From Roseibium alexandrii DFL-11 (lineage in GTDB: Bacteria > Pseudomonadota > Alphaproteobacteria > Rhizobiales > Stappiaceae): DNA of 64,000 bases. Below the pieces are notes generated by a model. That model was not told the origin of the DNA. It did not search any database and saw only the letters and a program-made list of their open reading frames with translations. The DNA lies in contig NZ_CM011002.1 in NCBI RefSeq assembly GCF_000158095.2, positions 62,001-126,000 on the forward strand. Reading direction: 5' to 3'. Shown piece by piece: positions 47,086-56,458 of the stretch (positions are counted from its first letter, which is position 1; the number at the start of each line of letters is the position of its first letter). A program made the translations under genes and the position numbers.

Positions 47086-48723
47086 TTAGGCGTTTGCGCT
47101 CGCCGACTGCAGGGCAGTCAGAAGCCCTCTAGTCGAGGCGTCTTTTGTTGCAGGTTCAGCTTCGCCTTTGACCATCGGCAACAAAGCCGTTGCCAACTCC
47201 TTGCCCAATTCTACGCCCCACTGATCGAAGGAGTTTATGCCCCAGATTACGCCCTCGACAAATACACGGTGCTCATAAAGGGCAATCAACCGGCCGAGTG
47301 CAAACGGCGTCAGTTCGTCATAGGCGAGTGTCAGTGACGGCCGGTCGCCCGGAAAAACCTTGTGCGGCGCCAGGAGGGCGACTTCATCTTCGTCAAAGCC
47401 TGCAGTTGAGAGTTGAGAAGCGGCTTCATCAAGTGTCCGGCCAAGCATCAATGCCTCGGACTGGGCCAGGCAATTGGATATCAAAAGTTCGTGCTGATGC
47501 GTCAAGTCGTCTTCATGACCCCGAGCTGCAATCAGGAACTCGCAAGGAATGACGGTCGTGCCCTGATGAAGAAGTTGATAGAAGGCGTGCTGACCGTTGG
47601 TGCCGGGTTCCCCCCACACGAGCGGGCCGGTGTTGCTGTCGACCAATGTGCCGTTCAATTTGACCCGCTTGCCGTTGGACTCCATGTCAAGCTGCTGCAG
47701 ATAGGCAGGAAGCCGGGCGAGGCGCTGATCGTATGGCAGAACAGCGCGCGCGCCATAGCCCAAAACGTTGCGGTGCCAAATCCCGATCAGGGCCATCAAA
47801 ACAGGAAGGTTCTCTTCCATCGGCGCATCCTGGAAATGCACATCCATCGCATATGCGCCTTCCAGAAACTCGTTGAAGGCGTCCGGCCCGATTGCAATCA
47901 TCAACGGCAGACCAATGGCCGACCAGATAGAATACCGGCCGCCCACCCAATCCCAGAAGCCAAAAATGCGCGTTGCGTCGATTCCGAATGCCCCAACCTT
48001 GTCTAGAGCCGTTGAAACGGCAGCGAAATGCGCGCCGACAGCTTCTTCCCCCAGAGCATCTGCGATCCATTTGCGCGCCGTCTGCGCGTTGGTCATCGTT
48101 TCAACTGTGGTGAAGGTCTTGGAGGCTACGATGATCAGGGTCGAGGCCGGATCCAGTTTTTCCAGCGTGTCGGCAATGTGCGCACCGTCCACATTGGAAA
48201 CGTAATGGAGTTCTGGCCCATCATGATAAGGTGCGAGCGCCAAAGTGGTCATTGCAGGACCAAGATCCGAGCCGCCAATGCCAATGTTGACGACATCGGT
48301 GAAAGCGGTTCCGGCGGAAGATGTTAGTTCCCCGGATCTTACAGCCTCCGAGAAATCAGCCATTGCATCAAGGACCGCGCGAATGTCTGGCATCACATCC
48401 TCGCCATCGACCAGAACCGGGTCTGTAGACTGGTTGCGAAGGGCCGTGTGAAGGACAGCGCGGTGTTCGGTGGTGTTAATCTTGCCGGCTGAAAACATCG
48501 CTGTGCGTTTCGCATCGACTTCCGCTTCGCGCGCGACCTGCAGCAACAGCTCCAGGATCTTGGCATCCAGTTTGATCTTTGAATAATCGAGCAGAAGATC
48601 GTCACAACGGGCGGAAAACTTCGCAAACCGGTCAGGGTCTTCCTGAAACATGTTTCGAAGCGATGTGCCGGACAGGGTTTCCGCTTGCTGAGCGAGCATG
48701 GTGAAGGTCGCTTCGACCGTCAT
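47086..48723 (-). CDS. pgi: Glucose-6-phosphate isomerase
   Basis: 545 residues from the ATG at 48723 with AAGGAG upstream. Interconverts glucose-6-phosphate and fructose-6-phosphate. [16 protein letters not shown] is the sugar-phosphate site, and [19 protein letters not shown] and [20 protein letters not shown] are the family signatures, with the catalytic Lys in the C-terminal LGKELA. A 16-bp palindrome shared with zwf and edd overlaps the region just before the ribosome site. It links fructose from the frc operon to the Entner-Doudoroff genes nearby. Confidence 0.96.
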   Translation of the reverse strand: MTVEATFTMLAQQAETLSGTSLRNMFQEDPDRFAKFSARCDDLLLDYSKIKLDAKILELLLQVAREAEVDAKRTAMFSAGKINTTEHRAVLHTALRNQSTDPVLVDGEDVMPDIRAVLDAMADFSEAVRSGELTSSAGTAFTDVVNIGIGGSDLGPAMTTLALAPYHDGPELHYVSNVDGAHIADTLEKLDPASTLIIVASKTFTTVETMTNAQTARKWIADALGEEAVGAHFAAVSTALDKVGAFGIDATRIFGFWDWVGGRYSIWSAIGLPLMIAIGPDAFNEFLEGAYAMDVHFQDAPMEENLPVLMALIGIWHRNVLGYGARAVLPYDQRLARLPAYLQQLDMESNGKRVKLNGTLVDSNTGPLVWGEPGTNGQHAFYQLLHQGTTVIPCEFLIAARGHEDDLTHQHELLISNCLAQSEALMLGRTLDEAASQLSTAGFDEDEVALLAPHKVFPGDRPSLTLAYDELTPFALGRLIALYEHRVFVEGVIWGINSFDQWGVELGKELATALLPMVKGEAEPATKDASTRGLLTALQSASANA

Positions 48724-48732
48724 GCGGGTCTC

Positions 48733-48748
48733 CTTAAATCGATTTAAG
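48733..48748. promoter_or_regulatory. Palindromic sugar-regulon operator upstream of pgi
   Basis: CTTAAATCGATTTAAG, a perfect 16-bp palindrome ending ten bases before the pgi ATG on the 5' side, partly over the ribosome site. The core TTAAATCGATTTAA recurs before zwf and (with one mismatch) edd. A repressor of the LacI or RpiR type is likely; the regulator is not in the window. Confidence 0.78.
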
Positions 48749-48864
48749 CCCTGTGTTTCTGGGCAATCTGAATGTCGCTGCATCAGATAGCACAGCTGGC
48801 ATGATCCTGAAAGATACGATTACCGGAAGTGGGTGCCGGCCAGCAGCTGGCCGGCCAGCAAAGG

Positions 48865-49653
48865 TCAGTTGATCGGCGCGAGCAGTTCTTCAGCGGTCAC
48901 CAATTGGCGGACACCGTGAGAGTGATCCTCTTGGAAGATGTTTCCGGCGTCCGCCCAGGCGTTCAGGGAATTGATATCGACTTTGGCGCATTGTGGCCGG
49001 ACACTCCAAGTTACCTGGAACGGCGAGCATTTTGCTTGGCTGTAGCTGGGTCCAGTCGTTGAACCAATAAAGGTGACAGGAGACCCTGTTCCAGTGGGCA
49101 GCGCTTTTGGCTGATGAAGGCCGTCGACAATATTGTCTTGGTAGGCGAAGTCCATGAAATTCAGAGCGTTTGAATCATTGACGACCAGAAATGTTTGGGC
49201 CTCGACACGCAATTGCGGATTTACACAAGAGTCACTTAGACAGGAGCCCAGACCTTTTCCCGGTGACACGTTGCAAGATGAAAAGACCCAGTGAACTTCA
49301 ATTGTGTCGCCTGGCTTAACACCATGGAAGGCATCGGATTCTGGTGCAGCAAGCTCGGCTTCGGTCAACGTGTCAGTTTCGTTGCAGCGAAATCCGCCAT
49401 GGTCGCTGTCGTCGACAAAAACTGAAAAACCCGGTCCTTTGTGCTCAGCATTCGTATGGGTATGCAAATTACACAGGTTAAGTGTTGCTGCTTCAGGCGC
49501 AAAAGCGACCGTGGTGGTATTTGAGCCGGCCGTGTTTGAGATATCGCGCGGTGTTTGCGGGCCATATCCCTGACAAAGGTTCTCTGCATTCGCCGCGACT
49601 GGAACTGTTAGGAGAGCCAGGGCTGCGATCGAAGCCTTAAAATAAGCTGTCAT
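48865..49653 (-). CDS. Delta-class carbonic-anhydrase-like secreted protein
   Basis: 262 residues from the ATG at 49653 with GGAG six bases upstream; the reading frame extends upstream but is not credible. A signal peptide (MTAYFKASIAALALLTVPVA) is followed by CQGYGPQTPRDI, LNLCNLHTHTNAEHKGPGFSV (three histidines), FHGVKPGDTIEVHWVFSSC and HSHGVRQLVTAEEL. This matches the bacterial delta-class carbonic anhydrase group as I recall it: a periplasmic enzyme interconverting CO2 and bicarbonate with a His3 zinc site. Eight cysteines after the signal peptide could make disulfides. The assignment is moderately certain. Confidence 0.65.
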   Translation of the reverse strand: MTAYFKASIAALALLTVPVAANAENLCQGYGPQTPRDISNTAGSNTTTVAFAPEAATLNLCNLHTHTNAEHKGPGFSVFVDDSDHGGFRCNETDTLTEAELAAPESDAFHGVKPGDTIEVHWVFSSCNVSPGKGLGSCLSDSCVNPQLRVEAQTFLVVNDSNALNFMDFAYQDNIVDGLHQPKALPTGTGSPVTFIGSTTGPSYSQAKCSPFQVTWSVRPQCAKVDINSLNAWADAGNIFQEDHSHGVRQLVTAEELLAPIN

Positions 49654-49919
49654 ACTCGTCTCCATCTGTTTTGGATGAAAATACGCCGGTTCATCGGACG
49701 GAGTGAGGTCTTCGGAAACCGGGATGGCTAGAGGATCGGATGTACTTTCATTCCGGGCCGAACTCTGGTGAGGGGAACTGCTGCAAGTCCAAACGGGTCG
49801 GCGGCCACAAGCCGCAGGGTAAGTGCCATTTGCCTCTGAGATCAAGCACCTAAAATTGAAGATGTTAAGCCATTTGAAATGATAATAACCCTAAGTAAAA
49901 AGGGTAGTTGGAGGCGGTA

Positions 49920-50486
49920 ATGAATGCACTTGCGCACTTGCAGGATAAACCCGAGGCCGAAGAAGAGGTTCTCGTTGTAGATTTTGACAATCTGTCAGTG
50001 ATCAGTGGTGTTGTTTCTAATGTCGGGGAATGGGGATGCCGCCTGACTTCTCCCGATATTCAGGAGCTGAGCAAGAATATCGGTATTCGACCGAAAGACT
50101 CCGACAAGCTCGTCAAATGTCAGATCACGTCCCGCAAGGACTCTGATGCGGCCGTCCTGTTTGTGAAATCGACTGAAAGTTTCTCCGATAAACGTCGGGA
50201 GAAACGGAACAACGTCAGCATTCCGGTGAAGATTTCCGACTTTGAGGGGATCACCGAGATTTCCGGCACGATCGTGGACGCCGGTAACAACGGTTGCCGC
50301 GTTATGGCGAAAAGCCTGCCGGCTTTGCCGGAAGAGGTGCTGTTGACCATGAAAAAATTCGGCAAGCCTGTCGTTGCCGAATTTGCCTGGCGGAATGATA
50401 CGTCCGGTGGACTGCGCCTTCTTTGGGACCGCAAAGTCGATGGAAGCGAGGATGAAGCGCCGGAATCAGAGGCCGCCTCAGCCTAA
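49920..50486 (+). CDS. PilZ-domain c-di-GMP-binding protein
   Basis: 188 residues from the ATG at 49920 (GGAGG six bases upstream; an in-frame TTG at 49908 is less likely). Residues 100-190 are a PilZ domain: KRREKRNNVSIPVKI gives the R-x3-R site and SGTIVDAGNNGCRV replaces the usual (D/N)-x-S-x-x-G with D-x-G-x-x-G. The N-terminal 95 residues repeat a similar strand order (SGVVSNVGEWGCRLTSPD), suggesting a degenerate second PilZ domain. It could respond to the c-di-GMP made by the GGDEF-EAL protein at 14.7 kb. No neighbour identifies its target. Confidence 0.82.
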   Translation: MNALAHLQDKPEAEEEVLVVDFDNLSVISGVVSNVGEWGCRLTSPDIQELSKNIGIRPKDSDKLVKCQITSRKDSDAAVLFVKSTESFSDKRREKRNNVSIPVKISDFEGITEISGTIVDAGNNGCRVMAKSLPALPEEVLLTMKKFGKPVVAEFAWRNDTSGGLRLLWDRKVDGSEDEAPESEAASA

Positions 50487-50525
50487 TAAACATTCGCGCG
50501 ATAGCTGAGCATCGTATTCCGACGG

Positions 50526-51164
50526 CTACTTGCCGAGTTGGGATGCCGCCCGCGCCCGTTCCTCAATCCCACCCCAGTCTTCTGAAGCGATTGCCTTTGC
50601 ATCCGCAATCCACGAACCACCCACGCACAAAACATTTGGCAGTTTCAGATAGTCAGGCGCTTTTTCGAGGCTGACCCCACCGGTTGGGCAGAATTTTGCG
50701 GTAGCCAAGGGCGAGGAAAGAGACTTCAGGTAAGGCGAACCGCCTGCTTGTTCCGCTGGAAAGAACTTCAGCCGTTCATAACCGCGTTCAAGAAGCTTCA
50801 TAACCTCCGAAGCAGTTGCCGCTCCCGGCAACAGCGGCACGCCGTGTTCATCAGCCGCGTCCAGGAGCGTATCCGTTGCACCGGGCGAAACAACAAACCG
50901 CGCGCCAGCGGAAACAACGGCGTCATACTGCTGAGGCGTCAGGACAGTTCCAGCCCCTACGATCGCGCCTTCCACGTTCTCATTGACAGCAGCAATTGCT
51001 TCCAGGGCATGCGGTGTACGGAGCGTGATTTCGATAGCCGGCAATCCGCCGCGAACCAGAGCCTCCGCCATCGGGACAGCTTTTTTCGGGTCTTCGACCA
51101 CCAGTACCGGTATCACCGGTGCCGCTGTCATGACCGCTTCGATTTTTGAAATGTCTTGTCCCAT
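50526..51164 (-). CDS. eda: 2-keto-3-deoxy-6-phosphogluconate aldolase
   Basis: 212 residues. Splits KDPG into pyruvate and glyceraldehyde-3-phosphate. IEITLRTPHALE carries the catalytic Glu, and RLKFFPAEQAGG the Schiff-base Lys; GTVLTPQQYDAVVSAGA and FCPTGGVSLEKAPDYL are typical. It follows edd by nine bases, so the two form one transcript. Confidence 0.96.
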   Translation of the reverse strand: MGQDISKIEAVMTAAPVIPVLVVEDPKKAVPMAEALVRGGLPAIEITLRTPHALEAIAAVNENVEGAIVGAGTVLTPQQYDAVVSAGARFVVSPGATDTLLDAADEHGVPLLPGAATASEVMKLLERGYERLKFFPAEQAGGSPYLKSLSSPLATAKFCPTGGVSLEKAPDYLKLPNVLCVGGSWIADAKAIASEDWGGIEERARAASQLGK

Positions 51165-51173
51165 TATCTTTCC

Positions 51174-52994
51174 TTACACGTCAAAAACATGCGCGCCGGC
51201 ATCTGCCGTGCCGACATTGGCCCTGAAGGCGGCAAACAGATCGCGGCCGACACCGAACTGATGATGGCTGAGGTCCTCTTGTGCAACCGGTCGCGCATCG
51301 AACTCGGCCTCATCAACGAGAACCGTCAGTTCTCCTGTAACCGCATTGATGCGGATGAGGTCACCGTCCTGGATCTTTGCGATCGGGCCGCCATTGGCAG
51401 CTTCCGGTGTCACGTGAATGGCCGCTGGAACCTTGCCCGATGCACCGGACATGCGGCCATCCGTAATGAGCGCAACCTTATGACCACGATCCTGAAGGAT
51501 GCCCAGGGATGGGGTCAGCTTGTGAAGCTCCGGCATGCCGCAGGCTTTCGGGCCCTGGAACCGGACAACAGCAGCAATGTCCCCGTTGAGTTCCTTGTTG
51601 GAAAACGCCGTTAGGAAGGCTTCCTGCGAGTGAAAGACACGGGCAGGGGCCTCAATGATATGGCGCTCCTTGGCAACTGCGGAGATTTTGATCACCGCTT
51701 TGCCGATGTTTCCGGTCAGCATTTTTAGACCGCCCGTCGGCTGGAATGCTTTGGCGGCGGGCGCAAGAACTGTCTCATCGCCGGAGATTTGCGGAGCAAG
51801 GTCCCGGATGACATTGCCGTCCGCGTCGAGTTTTGCCTCGACCGTATAACCGGAAAGATCACTGCCGTAGACAGTTTTTACATCCTGATGGAGGTATCCG
51901 TCACCCAAGAGTTCGCGGATGAGGAACGCAAGACCACCGGCTGCCTGGAAGTGGTTCACATCGGCTTTTCCATTTGGATAAACACGCGCAAGCAGTGGGA
52001 CCACATCCGAAAGGTCGGAGATATCGTCCCACGTCAGCCGGATCCCGGCCGCTGCGGCCATCGCCACCAAGTGCATGGTGTGGTTGGTTGAGCCGCCGGT
52101 GGCGTGCAGGCCGACAACGCCGTTGACGATGGCTTTTTCATCGATGATTTCACCTGCAGGGGTGAACTCATTGCCAAGGGCCGAGATCGCCAGCGCGCGT
52201 TTGGCCGCTTCCTTGGTCAACGCTTCGCGAAGTGGCGTGCCCGGATTGACAAAAGATGCGCCCGGCATGTGCAGGCCCATGATCTCCATCAGCATCTGGT
52301 TGGAGTTCGCGGTGCCGTAAAACGTGCAGGTGCCGGGAGAATGGTAGGCCTTGGACTCCGATTCCAAAAGCGCGTCTCGGCCAACCTTGCCTTCCGCATA
52401 GAGCTGGCGGACCTTCGCTTTCTCGTCGTTCGAGATCCCTGTGGTCATTGGCCCTGCCGGAATGAAGACAGCCGGCAGATGGCCGAAAGACAGAGCTGCA
52501 ATCGTGAGGCCAGGAACGATCTTGTCGCAGATGCCTAGGAACACGGCTGCATCAAACATCTGATGCGAAAGCCCGACAGCAGCTGCCATGGCAATGACAT
52601 CGCGCGAAAACAGGGAAAGTTCCATCCCGTCCTGGCCCTGTGTAACCCCGTCACACATAGCCGGTACGCCGCCCGCGACCTGCGCCACCGCTCCGACGTC
52701 CCGAGCAGCCTGACGGATCAGGTCCGGATAGGTCTCATAAGGCTGATGGGCGGACAGCATGTCGTTATAGGCAGTGATGATGCCCAGGTTCGGCACAACA
52801 TCACCAGACAAGGCAGCTTTGTCGGACAGTCCACATGCGGCAAATCCATGTGCGAGGTTGCCGCAAGACAATCGCGAACGCTGCGGGCCCTGGTCTGCGG
52901 CCTTGCCGATCCGATCAAGATAAACACTGCGGCTGTCGTGGCTGCGTTTTACGATCCGTTCGGTGACCTCGCCGACACGATCCTTGATGGCCAT
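51174..52994 (-). CDS. edd: 6-phosphogluconate dehydratase
   Basis: 606 residues, the usual length. An iron-sulfur dehydratase turning 6-phosphogluconate into KDPG. Visible are [20 protein letters not shown], the cluster Cys in [29 protein letters not shown] and the C-terminal [17 protein letters not shown]. The palindrome at 53079 lies before it. Paired with eda. Confidence 0.97.
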   Translation of the reverse strand: MAIKDRVGEVTERIVKRSHDSRSVYLDRIGKAADQGPQRSRLSCGNLAHGFAACGLSDKAALSGDVVPNLGIITAYNDMLSAHQPYETYPDLIRQAARDVGAVAQVAGGVPAMCDGVTQGQDGMELSLFSRDVIAMAAAVGLSHQMFDAAVFLGICDKIVPGLTIAALSFGHLPAVFIPAGPMTTGISNDEKAKVRQLYAEGKVGRDALLESESKAYHSPGTCTFYGTANSNQMLMEIMGLHMPGASFVNPGTPLREALTKEAAKRALAISALGNEFTPAGEIIDEKAIVNGVVGLHATGGSTNHTMHLVAMAAAAGIRLTWDDISDLSDVVPLLARVYPNGKADVNHFQAAGGLAFLIRELLGDGYLHQDVKTVYGSDLSGYTVEAKLDADGNVIRDLAPQISGDETVLAPAAKAFQPTGGLKMLTGNIGKAVIKISAVAKERHIIEAPARVFHSQEAFLTAFSNKELNGDIAAVVRFQGPKACGMPELHKLTPSLGILQDRGHKVALITDGRMSGASGKVPAAIHVTPEAANGGPIAKIQDGDLIRINAVTGELTVLVDEAEFDARPVAQEDLSHHQFGVGRDLFAAFRANVGTADAGAHVFDV

Positions 52995-53078
52995 GGCTTG
53001 TCTCCCTCATCTTCCGACGCTGTTGAAGCCGGTTTCTCTCTCAACTAATTAGATAGAGCGTAATGACTGTTTGTGTCA

Positions 53079-53092
53079 TTTAATCGATTTAA
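53079..53092. promoter_or_regulatory. Palindromic sugar-regulon operator upstream of edd
   Basis: TTTAATCGATTTAA, 13 of 14 bases as in the zwf and pgi sites, and followed by the same TTCTC as at zwf. It lies 85 bases before edd. Confidence 0.75.
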
Positions 53093-53131
53093 TTCTCAGA
53101 AACATGCGACTTTAACGCACTCTTCCGGCGT

Positions 53132-54607
53132 TTAAACCAGTTCGTCTTCCGCCCAGGTGCGGCCGTCACGTTCAACCAAGGCGATGGAGGCTGATGGCCC
53201 CCATGTTCCGGCCGTGTACCCCTTTGGCGTTTCCTTGGAGGCCGCCCAGGCTGCCTGAATTGGATCAATCCAGGCCCAGGCTGCATCGACTTCGTCGCGG
53301 CGCATGAAAAGGGTCTGGTTGCCGCGGATGACGTCCATGATCAGCCGTTCATAGGCGTCCGGGTTCCGGACCTTGAAGGCTTCGGCAAAGCTCATGTCCA
53401 GTGGCACCTGGCGCAGGCGCATGCCGCCTGGGCCTGGGTCCTTAATCATCACCTTCATCTGAACGCCTTCATCTGGCTGAAGGCGGATGATGAGGCGGTT
53501 TGCCGTGATCGCGCCGGCTTCCTCATCGAAGATCGAGTGGGGAATTGGCCGGAACTGAACGACGATCTCGGAAACCCGTTGGGCAAGGCGCTTGCCGGTG
53601 CGCAGGTAGAACGGCACGCCGGCCCATCGCCAGTTGGCGATTTCGGCTTTCAGCGCAACGAAGGTTTCAGTTCCGCTTTGATCATTGCCAAGCTCTTCCA
53701 GATAGCCCGGGACAGCGCCACCGGCCGATGCTCCGGCGCGGTACTGGCCGCGGACGGTCAGTTTGTCGGTATTGTGCTCGCCAATCGGGGCGAGGGCTTT
53801 CAGAACTTTCAGTTTTTCATCGCGCACACTGTCGGCGTTCATGGACTCCGGCGGTTCCATGGCCACCAGACACAGAAGCTGCAGAATATGGTTCTGTACC
53901 ATGTCCCGGAGTGCGCCAGCCGTATCGTAGTAACCGGCCCGGCCGCCGGTCCCAAGTGACTCGGCGACCGTGATCTGAACGTGGTCGATGTGAGCGGCAT
54001 TCCAAAGGGGTTCGAACAGGGCGTTGGCAAACCGCAGAGCCATGAGGTTCTGCACGGTTTCCTTGCCGAGATAATGGTCGATCCGGAAAATCTGGTCTTC
54101 GTTGAACACGGCACCGACAGTTGCGTTCAACGCCTTGGCCGATGCGCCGTCTTTGCCAATCGGCTTTTCCATAACCACGCGGGAATGGGTGTTCACAACG
54201 CTGATCTTGCCGAGATTTTCGCATATGGTGCCAAAAAGGTCCGGGCCGACAGCAAGGTAGAACGCGCGGATGACATCTTCGCGTTCTTCCAGAACGGTCT
54301 TGAGGTCTTCGAAGCCTTCACCGGTCCCGATGTCGATTTTCACGTACCGGATGCGTTTCAGGAATTTTTCCAGATGCGCGTCGTCGAGATCGGAGACATG
54401 CTCCTTCAAGGCTTTCCGGGCGTAGTCGCGATAATCATCGTCCGAATAGTCACGGCGCGCGCTGGCAATGATCCGCGCGTCATCGGGCATTTGTCCGTCC
54501 GCATCCCGGTGGTAAAGGGCCGGCAACAGCTTGCGATGCGCAAGGTCTCCGGAGGCGCCAAATACAACCAGATCGAATTCGGCTACTTCAATGACGCGGA
54601 CCGCCAT
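53132..54607 (-). CDS. zwf: Glucose-6-phosphate 1-dehydrogenase
   Basis: 491 residues. Oxidises glucose-6-phosphate to 6-phosphogluconolactone with NADP. FGASGDLAHRKLLPALYHRD is the nucleotide loop and RIDHYLGKETVQN the active-site signature. GAGITANRLIIRLQPDEG and GNQTLFMRRDEVDAAWAW are typical of the C-terminal domain. No pgl gene follows, so the lactonase lies elsewhere. An operator lies 69 bases upstream. Confidence 0.97.
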   Translation of the reverse strand: MAVRVIEVAEFDLVVFGASGDLAHRKLLPALYHRDADGQMPDDARIIASARRDYSDDDYRDYARKALKEHVSDLDDAHLEKFLKRIRYVKIDIGTGEGFEDLKTVLEEREDVIRAFYLAVGPDLFGTICENLGKISVVNTHSRVVMEKPIGKDGASAKALNATVGAVFNEDQIFRIDHYLGKETVQNLMALRFANALFEPLWNAAHIDHVQITVAESLGTGGRAGYYDTAGALRDMVQNHILQLLCLVAMEPPESMNADSVRDEKLKVLKALAPIGEHNTDKLTVRGQYRAGASAGGAVPGYLEELGNDQSGTETFVALKAEIANWRWAGVPFYLRTGKRLAQRVSEIVVQFRPIPHSIFDEEAGAITANRLIIRLQPDEGVQMKVMIKDPGPGGMRLRQVPLDMSFAEAFKVRNPDAYERLIMDVIRGNQTLFMRRDEVDAAWAWIDPIQAAWAASKETPKGYTAGTWGPSASIALVERDGRTWAEDELV

Positions 54608-54675
54608 GTTCTCATCCCTTCCAAGCCAGCGAATTTCGCCGTTCTAGTCTAAGCATCGTAACATTCGGATGTCTT

Positions 54676-54689
54676 TTAAATCGATTTAA
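54676..54689. promoter_or_regulatory. Palindromic sugar-regulon operator upstream of zwf
   Basis: TTAAATCGATTTAA, perfect 14-bp palindrome, between the kinase stop and the zwf start, the same as the core at pgi. Confidence 0.8.
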
Positions 54690-54705
54690 TTCTCTTGTCA
54701 GCCCC

Positions 54706-55653
54706 TCAAACCAAAGAGCAGCCCTCTTTTTCAAGATCTGCCCTGGTTGGGAGGTCTGCCCCGCGCCGCGAGCAGGTGATTGCTGCGGCTTGCGTGCAAA
54801 ATGTCAGCAATCGCGTAAGTTGCGCTGGATCGAGCGCTGTGAGGCCCGCGCGGTTGTCTGCTCCCAGTGTTTTCAGTCCGGACAATAGTGCTGCCTGGAA
54901 GGTGTCTCCGGCGCCGACAGTGTCGACTACGTCGACTGCAATACCGGGCACACTTGCTTCGGAGTGGGCCGTGTAGGCGGAGGCACCGTCTTTCCCGCGT
55001 GTGACAATCACCAGCTTGGAGCCTTCAGCGAGCCAATCACGGGCGATAGCCTCGACAGGTTCGCCCGGGGCGATCAATGCGAGGTCTTCATCGCTGACCT
55101 TGATGACATCTGTGTAGGGAACGATTGCGGATGTGTTGCGCCGCCACTTGTCCATATCGGCGACCACTGTTGGCCGGATATTGGGATCAAAGGAGATCAG
55201 ACAGCGTGCATGCTCTCTTGCGATCAACGTTTTTAGCGCCGAGGCCACGGGCTCCGTGAGCGCCGTATAAGACCCGATGTGAATGAACGACGGGGAAGTC
55301 CCGAAAACCGGGAGATCCGCTTCGGTGAGCATGCGGTCAGCCGCATTGGCGCCATAGAACGTATAGGCGGGTTGCCCGTCAGGATCCTGTTGAACCAGGC
55401 TCAAGGTCGTCAGATAGTCGCTGCGTACAACAAAGCGATCGGAAACCCCTTCGTCTCTCAGTTTTCCAACCAGCTTTTCGCCAAGAACGTCTTTTGATAT
55501 TCCACCGAAAAACGCTGCGTCTTCGCCGAGACGGGCGAGCCCCATTGCGACGTTGAAGGGCGATCCGCCGATCCGCCCGTCGAAACCGACGCTTGTGCCC
55601 GAGGTGTCTGCCCCGAAGAGATCAAACAAGGCTTCACCGCAAATCAAATACAT
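54706..55653 (-). CDS. frcK: Fructokinase (PfkB family) of the fructose operon
   Basis: 315 residues from the ATG at 55653 (the frame extends to 55719 without a site). GGSPFNVAMGLARLGEDAAF is the first PfkB signature, and VDTVGAGDTFQAALLSGL the second, with the catalytic Asp in GAGDTF. It phosphorylates the imported fructose. It is last in frcR-frcB-frcC-frcA-frcK, matching the Sinorhizobium operon. Confidence 0.9.
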   Translation of the reverse strand: MYLICGEALFDLFGADTSGTSVGFDGRIGGSPFNVAMGLARLGEDAAFFGGISKDVLGEKLVGKLRDEGVSDRFVVRSDYLTTLSLVQQDPDGQPAYTFYGANAADRMLTEADLPVFGTSPSFIHIGSYTALTEPVASALKTLIAREHARCLISFDPNIRPTVVADMDKWRRNTSAIVPYTDVIKVSDEDLALIAPGEPVEAIARDWLAEGSKLVIVTRGKDGASAYTAHSEASVPGIAVDVVDTVGAGDTFQAALLSGLKTLGADNRAGLTALDPAQLTRLLTFCTQAAAITCSRRGADLPTRADLEKEGCSLV

Positions 55654-55684
55654 TGTTGGTCCTATTCTTTTCGTAGGCGGATGC

Positions 55685-56458
55685 TCACGCCGCCATGTCT
55701 TCTGGCGGATCCATGGCACCCGTCATGATCGCGACGGCGTCCGACATGGAAAAGTCGTCCGGCTTGATCACACAGGCGCGCCGGCCAAGCCGGTGGATGT
55801 GAATACGGTCTGCGACTTCGAAAACGTGCGGCATGTTGTGGCTGATCAGAACGATTGGCAGGCCACGCGCTTTCACGTCCGTGATCAATTCCAGTACCCG
55901 GCGGCTTTCCTTGACACCAAGCGCGGCCGTAGGTTCGTCCATGATGACAACTTTTGAGCCAAAGGCGGCCGCACGTGCAACGGCGACCCCTTGGCGTTGA
56001 CCGCCGGATAAGGTCTCGACGGCCTGGTTGATGTTCTGGATGGTCAGCAGTCCAAGCTCGCTTAGTTTGTCCCGTGCAATTTGCTCCATCTTCTTGTGGT
56101 CGAGCTGGCGCAGCCATTTGCCCCGGAAACCCGGTTTGCGCAGTTCCCGGCCCATGAACATGTTGTCGGTGATGGACAAAGCCGGGGACATGGCCAAGGT
56201 CTGGTAGACGGTTTCTATCCCGGCAGCGCGCGCATCAATGGGCGAATGGAATTGGACCGGCTTGCCATCCAGCCGGATTTCTCCCTCGTCCGGCTGAACT
56301 GCGCCGCTGAGCGCCTTGATCAAGGTGGACTTGCCAGCGCCATTGTCACCGATCACGGCCAGAATTTCGCCCGGATATAGTTCGAAGTCGGCGTGATCCA
56401 TGGCTATGACGCGACCGTAACGCTTGACCAGATTGCTTGCTTGAAGAAGAGGTTCCAT
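55685..56458 (-). CDS. frcA: Fructose ABC transporter ATP-binding protein FrcA
   Basis: 257 residues from the ATG at 56458, overlapping the permease stop (TAATG). GDNGAGKSTLIKAL is Walker A, ETLSGGQRQGVAVARA the signature, KVVIMDEPTAALGVKES Walker B, and a single ATPase domain is present, whereas many sugar ATPases of this group are double. Powers fructose uptake with FrcC and FrcB. The longer in-frame reading starts within the permease gene. Confidence 0.92.
   Translation of the reverse strand: MEPLLQASNLVKRYGRVIAMDHADFELYPGEILAVIGDNGAGKSTLIKALSGAVQPDEGEIRLDGKPVQFHSPIDARAAGIETVYQTLAMSPALSITDNMFMGRELRKPGFRGKWLRQLDHKKMEQIARDKLSELGLLTIQNINQAVETLSGGQRQGVAVARAAAFGSKVVIMDEPTAALGVKESRRVLELITDVKARGLPIVLISHNMPHVFEVADRIHIHRLGRRACVIKPDDFSMSDAVAIMTGAMDPPEDMAA

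Noticed and set aside
48835..48855. GCCGGCCAG-CAG-CTGGCCGGC hairpin as terminator of the carbonic-anhydrase gene
   Set aside because: The stem is good but no T-run follows on the minus strand, so I could not call it a terminator.
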